Source of the DNA: Paracoccaceae bacterium
Lineage (GTDB): Bacteria; Pseudomonadota; Alphaproteobacteria; Rhodobacterales; Rhodobacteraceae
Assembly: GCA_027489355.1 (NCBI GenBank)
Contig: JAIXZY010000040.1
Location: forward strand, 1-38,746
Length of the DNA: 38,746 bases
Direction: 5' to 3'
In this document: piece after piece, positions 6,637 to 13,960 of the stretch
Position numbering within the stretch: the stretch's first letter is position 1
Layout of the letters: each line of letters opens with the position of its first letter
The notes under the pieces: generated by a model
Database searches by the model: none
Seen by the model: the letters and a program-made list of their open reading frames with translations, nothing else
What the model was told of the DNA's origin: nothing
Program-made: the position numbers and the translations under genes

Positions 6637-7299
6637 TCAGGCGGCCAGCTCGCGCTGGTCATCGGTCAGGCCGTCCAGGCCGCCCCATTGATCGGCCATC
6701 GCGGCGGCCAGGCCAGGGAACGTCTTGGATCGGAACGCCCATCGATCCGGCGAGGGCGGCGCGCGGTGAACGGCCGACCAGGCCTTGTGATCGGGCGAGC
6801 CGGGCCGAGGCGGCGAAAGCCGATTGGTCGGCTCGAGCGGCGGGAGGCCGCGCAGGTATAGGCCCGTCGCCTTGAACGCCGGGTCGCCGAACCACCACGG
6901 CTGGACCGTCTGCGCCGGCCGCTCATAGTTGCGGATGCGCTCCCGGGCGTAGCGGTGCATCACCGGGTTCTCGACACAGACCCGCTCGACAGGGGCGTTC
7001 CAAAGGTCAGAGAACAGGGACGCGCCTTCGTCCAGCTCGGCCCACATCTGCGCCTCGGTTTTTCCGGGCGGCGGGACAGAAAGCCAACGGACGCCGGAAT
7101 TGCACAGACGGGTGCAAGGCGGGTGAAAGACGGCGAGCAGGTCCCAGCCGTCATTGAGAAAATCGCGGACGTCGCCGACCAGGTGGCGGTTAGAACCGTC
7201 CGCCGCCGGCAAGAGGTCGCAGGACCAGGCGTCATGACCTCGAGCGGCGAACGCTCGCCGGACGACGCCGCTAAACTCGCAACCGATTAGAACTCGCAT
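6637..7299 (-). CDS. C5-cytosine-methyltransferase-like protein, 220 aa
   Basis: ATG at 7299 with AAGGAAG upstream. The start VLIGCEFSGVVRRAFAARGH resembles the SAM-binding motif I of C5-cytosine methyltransferases. FHPPCTRLCNSG (about 58-69) resembles motif IV with its catalytic Cys, and VCVENPVMHRYA resembles motif VI (ENP). It is shorter than classical enzymes (about 300-400 aa) and no target-recognition domain is visible. No restriction endonuclease is nearby, so it would be an orphan. It sits in the early operon, as expected for protection against host restriction; activity is unproven. Confidence 0.6.
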   Translation of the reverse strand: MRVLIGCEFSGVVRRAFAARGHDAWSCDLLPAADGSNRHLVGDVRDFLNDGWDLLAVFHPPCTRLCNSGVRWLSVPPPGKTEAQMWAELDEGASLFSDLWNAPVERVCVENPVMHRYARERIRNYERPAQTVQPWWFGDPAFKATGLYLRGLPPLEPTNRLSPPRPGSPDHKAWSAVHRAPPSPDRWAFRSKTFPGLAAAMADQWGGLDGLTDDQRELAA

Positions 7300-7353
7300 G
7301 GGGCTTCCTTGGATCAGGAGCCGACCGGGTCGCCCCGGCCGGCCGGGGAGGGG

Positions 7354-7623
7354 TCAGCGTTTGCCGGTCGCGGCTTTGAAGGTGGCGGCGTCGACCTTTT
7401 CGACGGGGACGACCTCGTAGCGGCCGGCGCGCAGGCTTCCGAGGTTGCGGATCGCGCCGGCGGCCGACGTGCTGAATTTGGCGTCGCAGGTGCGGACCTG
7501 GTCGCCGGCGTCATAGTCTTGCGGATCGATAACGGCGGCGTGGGTGAAGCCGTAGTCGTTGGCCGAGGCACGGGCGACGACAGCGCCGGCTTGGGTGCGG
7601 CCGAGGAAATAGGTCTTGGGCAT
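7354..7623 (-). CDS. Hypothetical early protein, 89 aa
   Basis: ATG at 7623 with GAGGA upstream. Predicted beta-rich in the middle (GAVVARASANDYGFTHAAVI). An octad array of GTTGACnn type lies 76-105 bases upstream of its start. No family recognised. Confidence 0.6.
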   Translation of the reverse strand: MPKTYFLGRTQAGAVVARASANDYGFTHAAVIDPQDYDAGDQVRTCDAKFSTSAAGAIRNLGSLRAGRYEVVPVEKVDAATFKAATGKR

Positions 7624-7698
7624 TGTGAAGTCCTCGCGGGCATGGGCGCCCATCGGGCCGGCGACCTCGCCGGCTTGGACCCCTTATGGATCAACCAT

Positions 7699-7728
7699 GT
7701 TGACGCGTCAACACGTCAACGCGTCAAC
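7699..7728. repeat. GTTGACnn octad array, locus 2
   Basis: Units GTTGACGC, GTCAACAC, GTCAACGC, GTCAACCC: one in one orientation and three inverted. It spans the stop codon of the 7724-8098 gene and lies upstream of the 7354-7623 gene. Confidence 0.7.
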
Positions 7729-8098
7729 CCGCCCGGTCGGCTTCCGAAACCAGGACCAGGTGGCGGTCGCGGCGCAGGGCGTCCGCGACCGTGAGCGTCC
7801 GCCGGGTCCCCTTGACGGGGTCGACCAGGACAACGGCCTCCGCGCTCGAGGCGGCGAGGTCGAAGCTGGCGTAGCCGTGGCGGCGGATGACCTCGGCGGC
7901 GGCGCGCTTGGCGATCCCGGCCGCGCGGATCGGAACCAGGCCGAACCGCTGGCCGAGGTAGCGGGCGCAGCGGTCGACCAGGAGGGGGCGGGAACCAGGC
8001 GAGCGGCGGACCAGGTTGCGGTGAACCAGGAACGCCTCGGCCGCCTCGGCCATCGCAGCGGAGGCCGAGGCGGGCGGGGTGTTGTCGTTCGCGTTCAT
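7724..8098 (-). CDS. Hypothetical early protein, 124 aa
   Basis: The ATG at 8098 overlaps the stop of the Ogr-like gene (ATGA), so it is the second gene of the early operon. The N-terminus is low in complexity; the middle is basic (RRSPGSRPLLVDRCARYLGQRFG). No family recognised. Confidence 0.6.
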   Translation of the reverse strand: MNANDNTPPASASAAMAEAAEAFLVHRNLVRRSPGSRPLLVDRCARYLGQRFGLVPIRAAGIAKRAAAEVIRRHGYASFDLAASSAEAVVLVDPVKGTRRTLTVADALRRDRHLVLVSEADRAG

Positions 8099-8409
8099 GC
8101 CTGGTCGCGGCCCTCGGCGCTCGCCGTGTCGGTGTCGTTCGCCGGCAGGACGTCATCGTTCGCAGCCACGCCGAGCAGCCCCCGGGCGCGGGTGATTTCC
8201 GCGAACGGGATAGCGATGGCCGGGTCCGGGATCGCGCTTGGCGATATTGTGGAGACAACGGCGATGCTGGCCTTGTATGTGTGGCCGCAGAGCACGTTGC
8301 TGCAGGCGAGATAGACTTCCCGGTAAATCGGGGTGATCTCTCGGCTGGACCTTGTCGCCGCCTTTGCTTTGCAATGGGGGCAACGGATTGATAACGTCGA
8401 AATATTCAT
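8095..8409 (-). CDS. ogr: Ogr/Delta-type zinc-finger late transcription activator
   Basis: 104 aa, ATG at 8409. Cysteines 10, 13, 36 and 41 give exactly C-X2-C-X22-C-X4-C, the signature of the P2 Ogr / P4 Delta family, and the text between them (ATRSSREITP ... YREVYLACSN) matches the family pattern. In P2, Ogr turns on late promoters through dyads near -55 and the host RNA polymerase alpha subunit. Here the protein is about 30 residues longer than P2 Ogr, with a variable acidic tail. The gene is the first of the leftward early operon, directly behind two operator-like repeats; in P2 ogr lies at the end of the late operon after D. Likely targets are the seven GTTGTG-N12-CACAAC dyads. Confidence 0.88.
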   Translation of the reverse strand: MNISTLSIRCPHCKAKAATRSSREITPIYREVYLACSNVLCGHTYKASIAVVSTISPSAIPDPAIAIPFAEITRARGLLGVAANDDVLPANDTDTASAEGRDQA

Positions 8410-8415
8410 TAGGCG

Positions 8416-8456
8416 TCAGCCTTCCCAAGCTGTGTTAATTCAGCCTTCCCAAGCTG
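8416..8456. promoter_or_regulatory. Two operator-like repeats before the Ogr-like gene
   Basis: The 17-bp sequence tcagccttcccaagctg occurs at 8416-8432 and again at 8440-8456, 24 bp apart. The second copy sits in a perfect inverted repeat with 8-bp arms (AATTCAGC/GCTGAATT, spacer 8). The first copy begins 7 bases upstream of the activator's ATG. Tandem dyads at the early start are the expected target of the XRE-type repressor encoded at 8688-9116. Confidence 0.7.
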
Positions 8457-8594
8457 AATTTGTCCCTGATTTGGCGACATTGACGCCAACCGCTGATTTG
8501 CACAAGGCCCTCGAAACATTCTATGTGCCGTTGACCCGCAAAACGTCGTTAGGCGCAGCATCGGCCGATGCTACGTCATTATCGGACGTGCGTT

Positions 8595-8609
8595 GTTCTG
8601 TTTTTGTTC
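8595..8609 (+). promoter_or_regulatory. Probable LexA (SOS) box GTTC-N7-GTTC
   Basis: GTTC at 8595-8598 and 8606-8609 with a 7-base T-rich spacer. GTTC-N7-GTTC is the LexA box of many Alphaproteobacteria. It lies in the switch region 79 bases upstream of the repressor start. A chance match somewhere in 38 kb is possible; the location is what makes it credible. Confidence 0.55.
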
Positions 8610-8610
8610 T

Positions 8611-8638
8611 TATCCCCAATCCGGCCGGGGTGGGGATA
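8611..8638. promoter_or_regulatory. Inverted repeat TATCCCCA-N12-TGGGGATA upstream of repressor
   Basis: 8-bp perfect arms whose centres are 20 bp apart, about two helical turns. It ends 49 bases before the repressor ATG, so it may be an autoregulatory operator. The left arm also resembles the imperfect DnaA box at 2819. Confidence 0.45.
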
Positions 8639-8687
8639 GTTTAGGGGCCGCTGGGTGGCGGCCAGGCCGGGGGGCTGAGTAAGGAAG

Positions 8688-9116
8688 ATGGCGACCAAAG
8701 AGGACCGGGACCCGGGCGACCAGTATATCGGCGCGCGGGTCAAACTGGCGAGGGCTCGCCGCCACGTCACGCAAAAGCAGCTCGCCGAGAGGATCGGCGT
8801 GTCGCATCAACAGCTGCAGAAATATGAGGCCGGCCAGGACGCGCTTAGGGCGACCAGGCTTAAGCGCATCGCCGACGTGCTGCGCTTCCCGGTTAGCTTT
8901 TTCGTCAACGCCGACCAGGCCGACGACAGCGACCACGGCGGCGACGCGCAGGCCCGTGAATTCGCCGAGGCCTTGGGATCGATCCCCGACGCCATGATCC
9001 GGCGGCGCATCCTGCTATTCACGCAATCGATCCGCGATGACCTCGCCGCCGCCGAGCAACGGATACGCGCCGAGCTGCAGGCCGAGGCCGAGGCCAGGGC
9101 GGCGAAGAAGGCCTAG
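8688..9116 (+). CDS. XRE-family HTH repressor (putative immunity repressor)
   Basis: 142 aa; ATG at 8688 with a GTAAGGAAG ribosome binding region. An HTH of the XRE/SinR type covers about residues 15-70 (VTQKQLAERIGVSHQQLQKYEAGQ). The C-terminal half is helical and charged, suited to dimerisation, with no LexA/S24-type peptidase domain. So direct RecA-stimulated self-cleavage is not expected. It is one of only three plus-strand genes, divergent from the Ogr-like activator across the switch region. Its stop and that of gene D share the four bases CTAG. Confidence 0.75.
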   Translation: MATKEDRDPGDQYIGARVKLARARRHVTQKQLAERIGVSHQQLQKYEAGQDALRATRLKRIADVLRFPVSFFVNADQADDSDHGGDAQAREFAEALGSIPDAMIRRRILLFTQSIRDDLAAAEQRIRAELQAEAEARAAKKA

Positions 9117-10153
9117 CCCGTCTCGAGCTCGAGGGCCGTCGTGAGCCCTTCGCCCTGGCCGGAAAGGGTATGGGCGGCGGATTTGATCAGCCATCGGGCG
9201 GCGTCGATTTCCGGCTTGATGCCGAGAACCTGGACGCGTTGTTCCGGGTAGAGCTCGGGGCGGCCGAGCGCCAGGCTTAGGCTCATTTCGGCCGCGCCCC
9301 GCGCCAGGCGCGTAACCTCGGCCTCGGCATGGGTTCGCGCGTCCGCCTCGCTGGCGAAGGTGCGGCGAAGGCGCTTCATTTCGCCGGCTTCCTCGGCCTG
9401 GTCGCCATCGGCCGCGGAATCCGACCTGGACCCGCTCGAGGCCGGGATCTGGACCGTCCCGCGATGGCCGCGCGCCACGTCGTGATAGCTGGCCGAGACG
9501 CCGGCGTAGGCTTCCCGGTCGACGGCCTTGTAACTGTGCCGGTCGCCGTCGCGGCGCGTGAGCGTGAGGCCGGGGAGGGCCTGGCCGCGCGCCGTCTCGC
9601 CCGCGCCGACCGGGACGAAAATGAGCCGCCCGGCTTTGACGGTGGCGGCGGCGTCGTATTGGCGGCCGAGGCGCGTCAGGAGGTTCGCGTCGCTTTCGCG
9701 GGATTGCGCCAGGTGCGGGACGGCCCGGCCGGCCAAGTCGCTCGAGATCCGCGCCTCGAGCCCGTTTCCGGCGGCCAGGTCGCCGATCACCTGGCCGAGC
9801 GTCGTCTCGGACCAGGAGCGTTCCCGGCGGACGCGCAACGCATCCGTGAAATCGGCCGAGCGGGCGCGGATCGTGACCACGTCGGGCGCGCCGGTGTGCT
9901 CGACCTCATCGATCTTGAACCGGCCCTTGTTGACCAGGGCGCGGCCTTTCCAGCCGAGGGCGAGGGTGATCAGGCCGCCGCGAACCGGGAGCGCCAGGCG
10001 GCCGTCGTGATCCGAGAGGGTTAGGTCCAGCTGGTCGGCTTCCTCCCCCCGGGCTTCCGTAACCGTGAGGGCGACCAGGCGCGGGCGCAGATCCTCCGTT
10101 AGGTCGCGTTCGCCGAGCTCGAGGCGGAAAGCGGGGACGGGATCGCCGGCCAT
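9113..10153 (-). CDS. D: Tail hub / late control protein D
   Basis: 346 aa (P2 gpD about 387). Typical gpD features: N-terminal FRLELGERDLTEDLRPRLVALTVTEA, then DQLDLTLSDHDGRLALP, LALGWKG and DANLLTRLGRQYDAAATVKAGRLIFVP. The fold is that of the gp27-like hub that carries the spike. Start ATG at 10153, two bases from the stop of U. It is the last gene of the E-E'-T-U-D late unit and converges on the repressor gene. Confidence 0.92.
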   Translation of the reverse strand: MAGDPVPAFRLELGERDLTEDLRPRLVALTVTEARGEEADQLDLTLSDHDGRLALPVRGGLITLALGWKGRALVNKGRFKIDEVEHTGAPDVVTIRARSADFTDALRVRRERSWSETTLGQVIGDLAAGNGLEARISSDLAGRAVPHLAQSRESDANLLTRLGRQYDAAATVKAGRLIFVPVGAGETARGQALPGLTLTRRDGDRHSYKAVDREAYAGVSASYHDVARGHRGTVQIPASSGSRSDSAADGDQAEEAGEMKRLRRTFASEADARTHAEAEVTRLARGAAEMSLSLALGRPELYPEQRVQVLGIKPEIDAARWLIKSAAHTLSGQGEGLTTALELETG

Positions 10154-10155
10154 GA

Positions 10156-10581
10156 TCAGCGCCAGGCCGAGCGGTCGACGGCGCGCAGCTCGCCGGCCTG
10201 GCGTTCTGGATCGTCAACGTGGCGAAGCGTCAGGCTGAATTCCGTCTTTCGCGGCGTCCCGTCCGCAAGCGGGAGGGTTTGGCGCTCGGCCAGGTCCAGG
10301 ATCACGTGCGCCCCGTGAACGCGGCCCCGGCCGTCGACAAGCGGGTAGCTTTCGCCGGCGTCGCCCATCTCGCGCAGGGTGTCCAGGGCGGCCAGGTCGC
10401 CGAGCTCGAGCGGGATGGTCCCGGTAAGGGTGATCACGTCCTCGCCCGGGCCGAGGAACTGATTTCCGGCGCGGATGCCGACGCGAGCGTTCTGACTATG
10501 TCGCCAGTCCGTGCGGCGCTCGAGCTCCTGGTAGGCCAGGGCCGGGAGCTCAAAGACAAACATTCCGAGGGAAAGGAGCAT
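10156..10581 (-). CDS. U: Tail terminator protein U
   Basis: 141 aa, similar in length to P2 gpU. MFVFELPALAYQELERRTDWRHSQNARVG and the LGDLAALDTLREMGDAGESYPLVDGRGRVHG region are typical of the family. It caps the tail tube and sheath at the head-proximal end. An internal ATG at 10563 is an alternative start. It lies between T and D as in P2. Confidence 0.92.
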   Translation of the reverse strand: MLLSLGMFVFELPALAYQELERRTDWRHSQNARVGIRAGNQFLGPGEDVITLTGTIPLELGDLAALDTLREMGDAGESYPLVDGRGRVHGAHVILDLAERQTLPLADGTPRKTEFSLTLRHVDDPERQAGELRAVDRSAWR

Positions 10582-10589
10582 GGCGGGGC

Positions 10590-13268
10590 CTAGGTTTCCG
10601 AGAGGTCGCCGAACGTCGACCGCGACCGCGCGCCGGCCTGGCGCTCGCGCCGGTCCAGCTCGGCCGCGACCGCGCGAGCGATGGCGGCGGGGTCCATGCC
10701 GGGGGCGGCGTGGACGTGGATTTCATAGGACGGGGACGCCGCCGGCGAGGCCGCCGCGCGACCAGGCGAGGGCGGGCCGGCCATGCCGCCGGCCATCGCC
10801 GGGCCGGCCGCGCCGACCGCAAACGCTGCGCCCATCGCCGTCGCCATGTTGCGGACCTGGCCGAGCTGCGCCCTGGACGCCTCCTGGACGCCCCGGGAGC
10901 CCTCGGCGGCCATCCGCCCCGCAATGGATCGGATCGCGGCCAGCGGGCCGCCCTGGCCGCGCTGCAGGCCTATCTGCAGGCCGGCCATCGTGTCCCCGCC
11001 GAAACCGGCGAAAACCCGCGACGGCGAGCGGATGCCAAGGCGCGAGCGGAACCAATCGGCCGCGCGGCCGGCGACGCCGGTGATCGTGCTGCGCAGCTGG
11101 CCGAGGCGGCCGAGCAGGCCTTGGATCAGGCCGGCGATCATCTGCGCGCCGAACTCCCGGAAACGGGCGGCCAGGCCGCCAAACCAGGCGACGGCGGCCG
11201 AGGTCGCCGCGCGGACCCGCGCCCATAGGCCGGCGAAGAAGGCCGAGATGGTCGACCAATGCCGGATGATCAGGCCGACCGGGCCGACCATGCCGAGGGC
11301 GAACTGCAGGATTTGCGGGCCGACGCTGCGAAACCAGGCCAGCGCCCGCGCGCCGGCGGCCGTCACGGCCGACCATACGCCCCGGAAAAAGCCGCTAATC
11401 GGGGTCCAGTAGCGGATGACCAGGAAGGCCGCGATGGCGATGGCGGTGATCGCCAAGCCGATAGGGTTCATGAGTAGCGCCCGCCCCATGAAAAGGGCCG
11501 CCTTGCCGACGACGCCGAGCGCGCCGCCGAGCATCGCCAGGATCGGGAGCGCCGACGTAAAGGCCAGGTTCGCCAGGGCAAGAGGGCCGAGGATCGCGGC
11601 AATCGCCAGGGCGATCCCGCCGACCGCGACCAGGAGAATTCCGACGACGCCGACAATCTTCGCCAGGGTGCCGGCTAGGGCGGGGTTCGCCTGCGCCCAT
11701 GCGGTGACGCGCGAGGCCGCGCCGCCGATCACGCTTGCGACGGCCGTGACGGTCGGCGCGAGCTGCGCCCCGATGGTCAGGCCGAGGGCGCGGACGGACA
11801 CGCTCGCCGCCTTCGTCGCTTCGTTCTGGTCGCGCATCCGCTCGGCAAAGTCGCGGTTCACCACGCCCTCGGCGGCCAGAGCGGCGGCGCGGATCGATCG
11901 ATATTCGCCCATGTTCTGAATGAGCGGGCGCAGGGCCTTTTGCACCTGCGCGTCCTCGAACAGATAGCCGAGCTTGGACAAGTCGCCGCCGAGGGCGCGG
12001 TTGGTCAGATTGGTGATCGCCTCGATAGGGCTTTCGCCCCGGGCGGCGGCGGCGCGCAGCTCGGCCTCGAGGTCAATCCCGAACTTGCGGAAGTTGCGAA
12101 CCGTAAGCGGCGCGCTGATTTTCTGCAGGAGGTTTCCGAGGTTTGTCGCGGCCTCGGCGCTATCGCCCGCGCCCTTGCGGGTGATCTGCAGGGCGGCGGC
12201 CAGGTCGGCGACGGCGGGAACGCCGGTGTGGTTGAGGCCGGCGGCGGCGGCCGTGAGGGCCGGGAAGTATTGCGCCATGTCGCGGACCTCGAAGGCCCCG
12301 CGTTTGCCGGCCTCGGCCATGACGTCCAGGACCTTCCCCGTCCGGGTCGCGGCGACGTCCAGGTTGTCGACAACGGCATAGGTCGCCCGGCCCATATCCT
12401 CCATGCTGGCGCGGTAAGCGGTCGCGCCCCGGGCAATGTGAGGGATCATATCGCGCGCCTCGCCGAGCTCGGCCCCTAGGCCGGTCAGGGCGTCCGTGGC
12501 GGCGACAACCTCGGGCGGGAGCTGATTAGTCGCTAGGGCGACGCGCGTGAGCTCCTGGCCGAGGGCGGCGGCGGCCGGGCGCGTGAGGTTCGCCTTTTGG
12601 GCGACGTCCGTGAGGGTGGACTCGTAATCGCCGGCGGCCCGGTTCGCCAGGGCGAGGGGGGCGAGCAGGGCCGCGCCCGCGCCAGCTGCGCCAGCGCCAG
12701 CCCCGGCGAAGTTTCCGGCGAGCTCCTGCGAACGGTCGAAACCGGCCCGGGCGTTGGCCATCCGGCGTTGCTGCGCCGAGACGGTCGCCAGGCGGTCGCG
12801 GCGCTCCTGCAGCTCGGCGTTCGTCCTGGCGACCGCGTCGCGCAGGTCCCGTTCATGGGCGGCCAGGCCGCGACTAGCCGCGCCGGCCTCATTCATGCGG
12901 GCGCGGACTTGCTGCAGCTCCCGGGCCTGCGCCTCATGGCGTTGCTCGAGCGCGTTCACGGCGTCGCGGGATCGTCGGAATTCAGCCGTGAGCCTGCGCG
13001 TCGGATTGGCCGTGGCGTTCATTTGCTGCGCCAGGGCGGCGGCCTTGGCGCGGGCCTGCTCGAGCTCGGCCGAGGTCGACGCAAGGCCGGTTTTCAGCTC
13101 CCGGAAGCGGCCGACGTCGCGCTGCGCGGCCTGCAGGCCCCTAAGCCGGTCCTGCGTTTCCTTTAGGCCGGCCGAGAGGCCACGCGTCCCTTTGAGGACC
13201 GTCTTAAGCGGCCCGGTGACGCGGTCGACCGCGCCTAGGAGGATCTGGACGCGCAGGCTCTTGTCCAC
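10590..13268 (-). CDS. T: Tail tape measure protein T
   Basis: 892 aa from a GTG at 13268. Residues about 35-170 are heptad-like coiled coil. The middle (about 205-430) has the TP901-type tape-measure core (DYESTLTDVAQKANL, then GAGDSAEAATNLGNLLQKIS). Hydrophobic segments at about 530-630 suit membrane insertion during DNA entry. The C-terminal part has repeated WFRSVGPQI/WFGGLAARF-like units. Length sets tail length; P2 T is about 815 aa, so the tail should be slightly longer. The start is three bases after the E' stop. Confidence 0.95.
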   Translation of the reverse strand: MDKSLRVQILLGAVDRVTGPLKTVLKGTRGLSAGLKETQDRLRGLQAAQRDVGRFRELKTGLASTSAELEQARAKAAALAQQMNATANPTRRLTAEFRRSRDAVNALEQRHEAQARELQQVRARMNEAGAASRGLAAHERDLRDAVARTNAELQERRDRLATVSAQQRRMANARAGFDRSQELAGNFAGAGAGAAGAGAALLAPLALANRAAGDYESTLTDVAQKANLTRPAAAALGQELTRVALATNQLPPEVVAATDALTGLGAELGEARDMIPHIARGATAYRASMEDMGRATYAVVDNLDVAATRTGKVLDVMAEAGKRGAFEVRDMAQYFPALTAAAAGLNHTGVPAVADLAAALQITRKGAGDSAEAATNLGNLLQKISAPLTVRNFRKFGIDLEAELRAAAARGESPIEAITNLTNRALGGDLSKLGYLFEDAQVQKALRPLIQNMGEYRSIRAAALAAEGVVNRDFAERMRDQNEATKAASVSVRALGLTIGAQLAPTVTAVASVIGGAASRVTAWAQANPALAGTLAKIVGVVGILLVAVGGIALAIAAILGPLALANLAFTSALPILAMLGGALGVVGKAALFMGRALLMNPIGLAITAIAIAAFLVIRYWTPISGFFRGVWSAVTAAGARALAWFRSVGPQILQFALGMVGPVGLIIRHWSTISAFFAGLWARVRAATSAAVAWFGGLAARFREFGAQMIAGLIQGLLGRLGQLRSTITGVAGRAADWFRSRLGIRSPSRVFAGFGGDTMAGLQIGLQRGQGGPLAAIRSIAGRMAAEGSRGVQEASRAQLGQVRNMATAMGAAFAVGAAGPAMAGGMAGPPSPGRAAASPAASPSYEIHVHAAPGMDPAAIARAVAAELDRRERQAGARSRSTFGDLSET

Positions 13269-13271
13269 GTT

Positions 13272-13741
13272 TTAGCCCTTCGGAGGGGCTGCCCGATCCG
13301 CCGCCCTGGCGCGCCAGCTCATGAGCTCGGCGAGGTCCATTGCGTCGAAGGTGGCGGGCGGCCAGTGAAAGATGGTGGCGATGTCGGCGATGGCGTCGTC
13401 GACTACGCGAGGGAGGCCGGACGCTGCGCCTTCTGCAGCAAAAAACCGGAGACCTCGGCCCCCAAGGCCATGAGGTCGGACATATCCAGCTGGTCGACGT
13501 CGAAGGCCGTGAGCGCCGGCGTCGAAATCCGAGGCAGGAGAACGCGCAGGGCGACGACGTCCAGCTGCGCCAGGTCGACCAGGTTGAGGCCGCGCAGCTC
13601 GCCCGACCGGGGCTTGCGCAGGGTCACGGCGGAAATGGTCTGGTCGCCGCGCTGGATCGGCGTGTCCAGGTCGACCTTGACCAGGAGCGGGCCGCCCTCG
13701 GCGGCGGCGGCGGCGAGGGCAGGGGCGGCGGCGTCAGTCAT
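13272..13741 (-). CDS. E+E': Tail chaperone E+E' made by -1 ribosomal frameshift
   Basis: E is read from ATG 13741. At the TTTTTTG heptamer (13439-13445, minus strand), a -1 slip moves ribosomes into a frame that stays open to TAA 13272-13274. The product would be 156 aa. The -1 frame contains DIATIFHWPPATFDAMDLAE and LMSWRARA, the typical E' signature. Heptamer, frame direction and position before T match P2. In P2 the two products chaperone the tape measure during tail assembly. Confidence 0.9.
13403..13741 (-). CDS. E: Tail assembly chaperone E (unshifted product)
   Basis: 112 aa. The Ala-rich N-terminus is followed by the family core (VKVDLDTPIQRGDQTISAVTLRKPRSGELRGL and LPRISTPALTAFDVDQLDMSDLMALG). 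Ends at TAG 13403-13405. A GGGAG ribosome binding site is present upstream, and an Ogr-type dyad lies 67-90 bases upstream of the ATG, so this is the first gene of the E-T-U-D late unit. Confidence 0.9.
   Translation of the reverse strand: MTDAAAPALAAAAAEGGPLLVKVDLDTPIQRGDQTISAVTLRKPRSGELRGLNLVDLAQLDVVALRVLLPRISTPALTAFDVDQLDMSDLMALGAEVSGFLLQKAQRPASLA
13439..13445 (-). other. Slippery heptamer T-TTT-TTG for -1 frameshift
   Basis: In the E frame it is read GGT TTT TTG, so both tRNAs can re-pair one base upstream. It is the same heptamer as in the E/E' overlap of P2. Confidence 0.85.
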
Positions 13742-13807
13742 GGTTCATTCTCCCGGGATTGAAGGCCCTAGGTGTCCGCTCCCGGGCGCGAGAGGCGAGG
13801 GGCGGGC

Positions 13808-13831
13808 GTTGTGACCGCGCGCCGGCACAAC
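13808..13831. promoter_or_regulatory. Ogr-type dyad B, upstream of E
   Basis: GTTGTG-N12-CACAAC with half-sites intact and a core unlike that of most other copies. It is 67-90 bases upstream of the E start codon and downstream of two hairpins, as expected for a late promoter driving E-E'-T-U-D. Confidence 0.7.
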
Positions 13832-13835
13832 GCGA

Positions 13836-13863
13836 AGCGCCCCGGGCGATGACCCGGGGCGCT
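13836..13863 (-). terminator. Hairpin downstream of FII (second of two)
   Basis: 11-bp perfect stem (agcgccccggg / cccggggcgct) with a 6-base loop, followed leftward by TTCGCG. With the hairpin at 13874-13906 it forms a double barrier between the FI-FII genes and the E transcription unit. It lacks a long U-tract, so it may act as an mRNA 3'-end stabiliser or a Rho-dependent end. Confidence 0.5.
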
Positions 13864-13873
13864 CGAGAGGTTC

Positions 13874-13906
13874 GCCGGCGTCCAGTGGAGAAACCTGGAC
13901 GCCGGC
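13874..13906 (-). terminator. Hairpin downstream of FII (first of two)
   Basis: 12-bp perfect stem (gccggcgtccag / ctggacgccggc) with a 9-base loop, 54 bases past the FII stop. No T-tract follows. Confidence 0.5.
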
Positions 13907-13960
13907 CGGGGAGCGGAGCGGGCTGGGGGGGCCGGAAATCCGACCCGCTCCCCGATCCGG

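Larger units (their letters stand above)
8410..8687. promoter_or_regulatory. Divergent switch region between activator and repressor genes
   Basis: 278 bp, visibly less GC-rich than the genes on either side. It contains two operator-like repeats (8416-8456), two TTGAC sequences on the plus strand (about 8480 and 8531) that could be -35 elements, a GTTC-N7-GTTC SOS-type box (8595-8609) and an inverted repeat (8611-8638). Promoter -10 elements could not be fixed with confidence. It is the probable lysis/lysogeny decision point. Confidence 0.65.
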
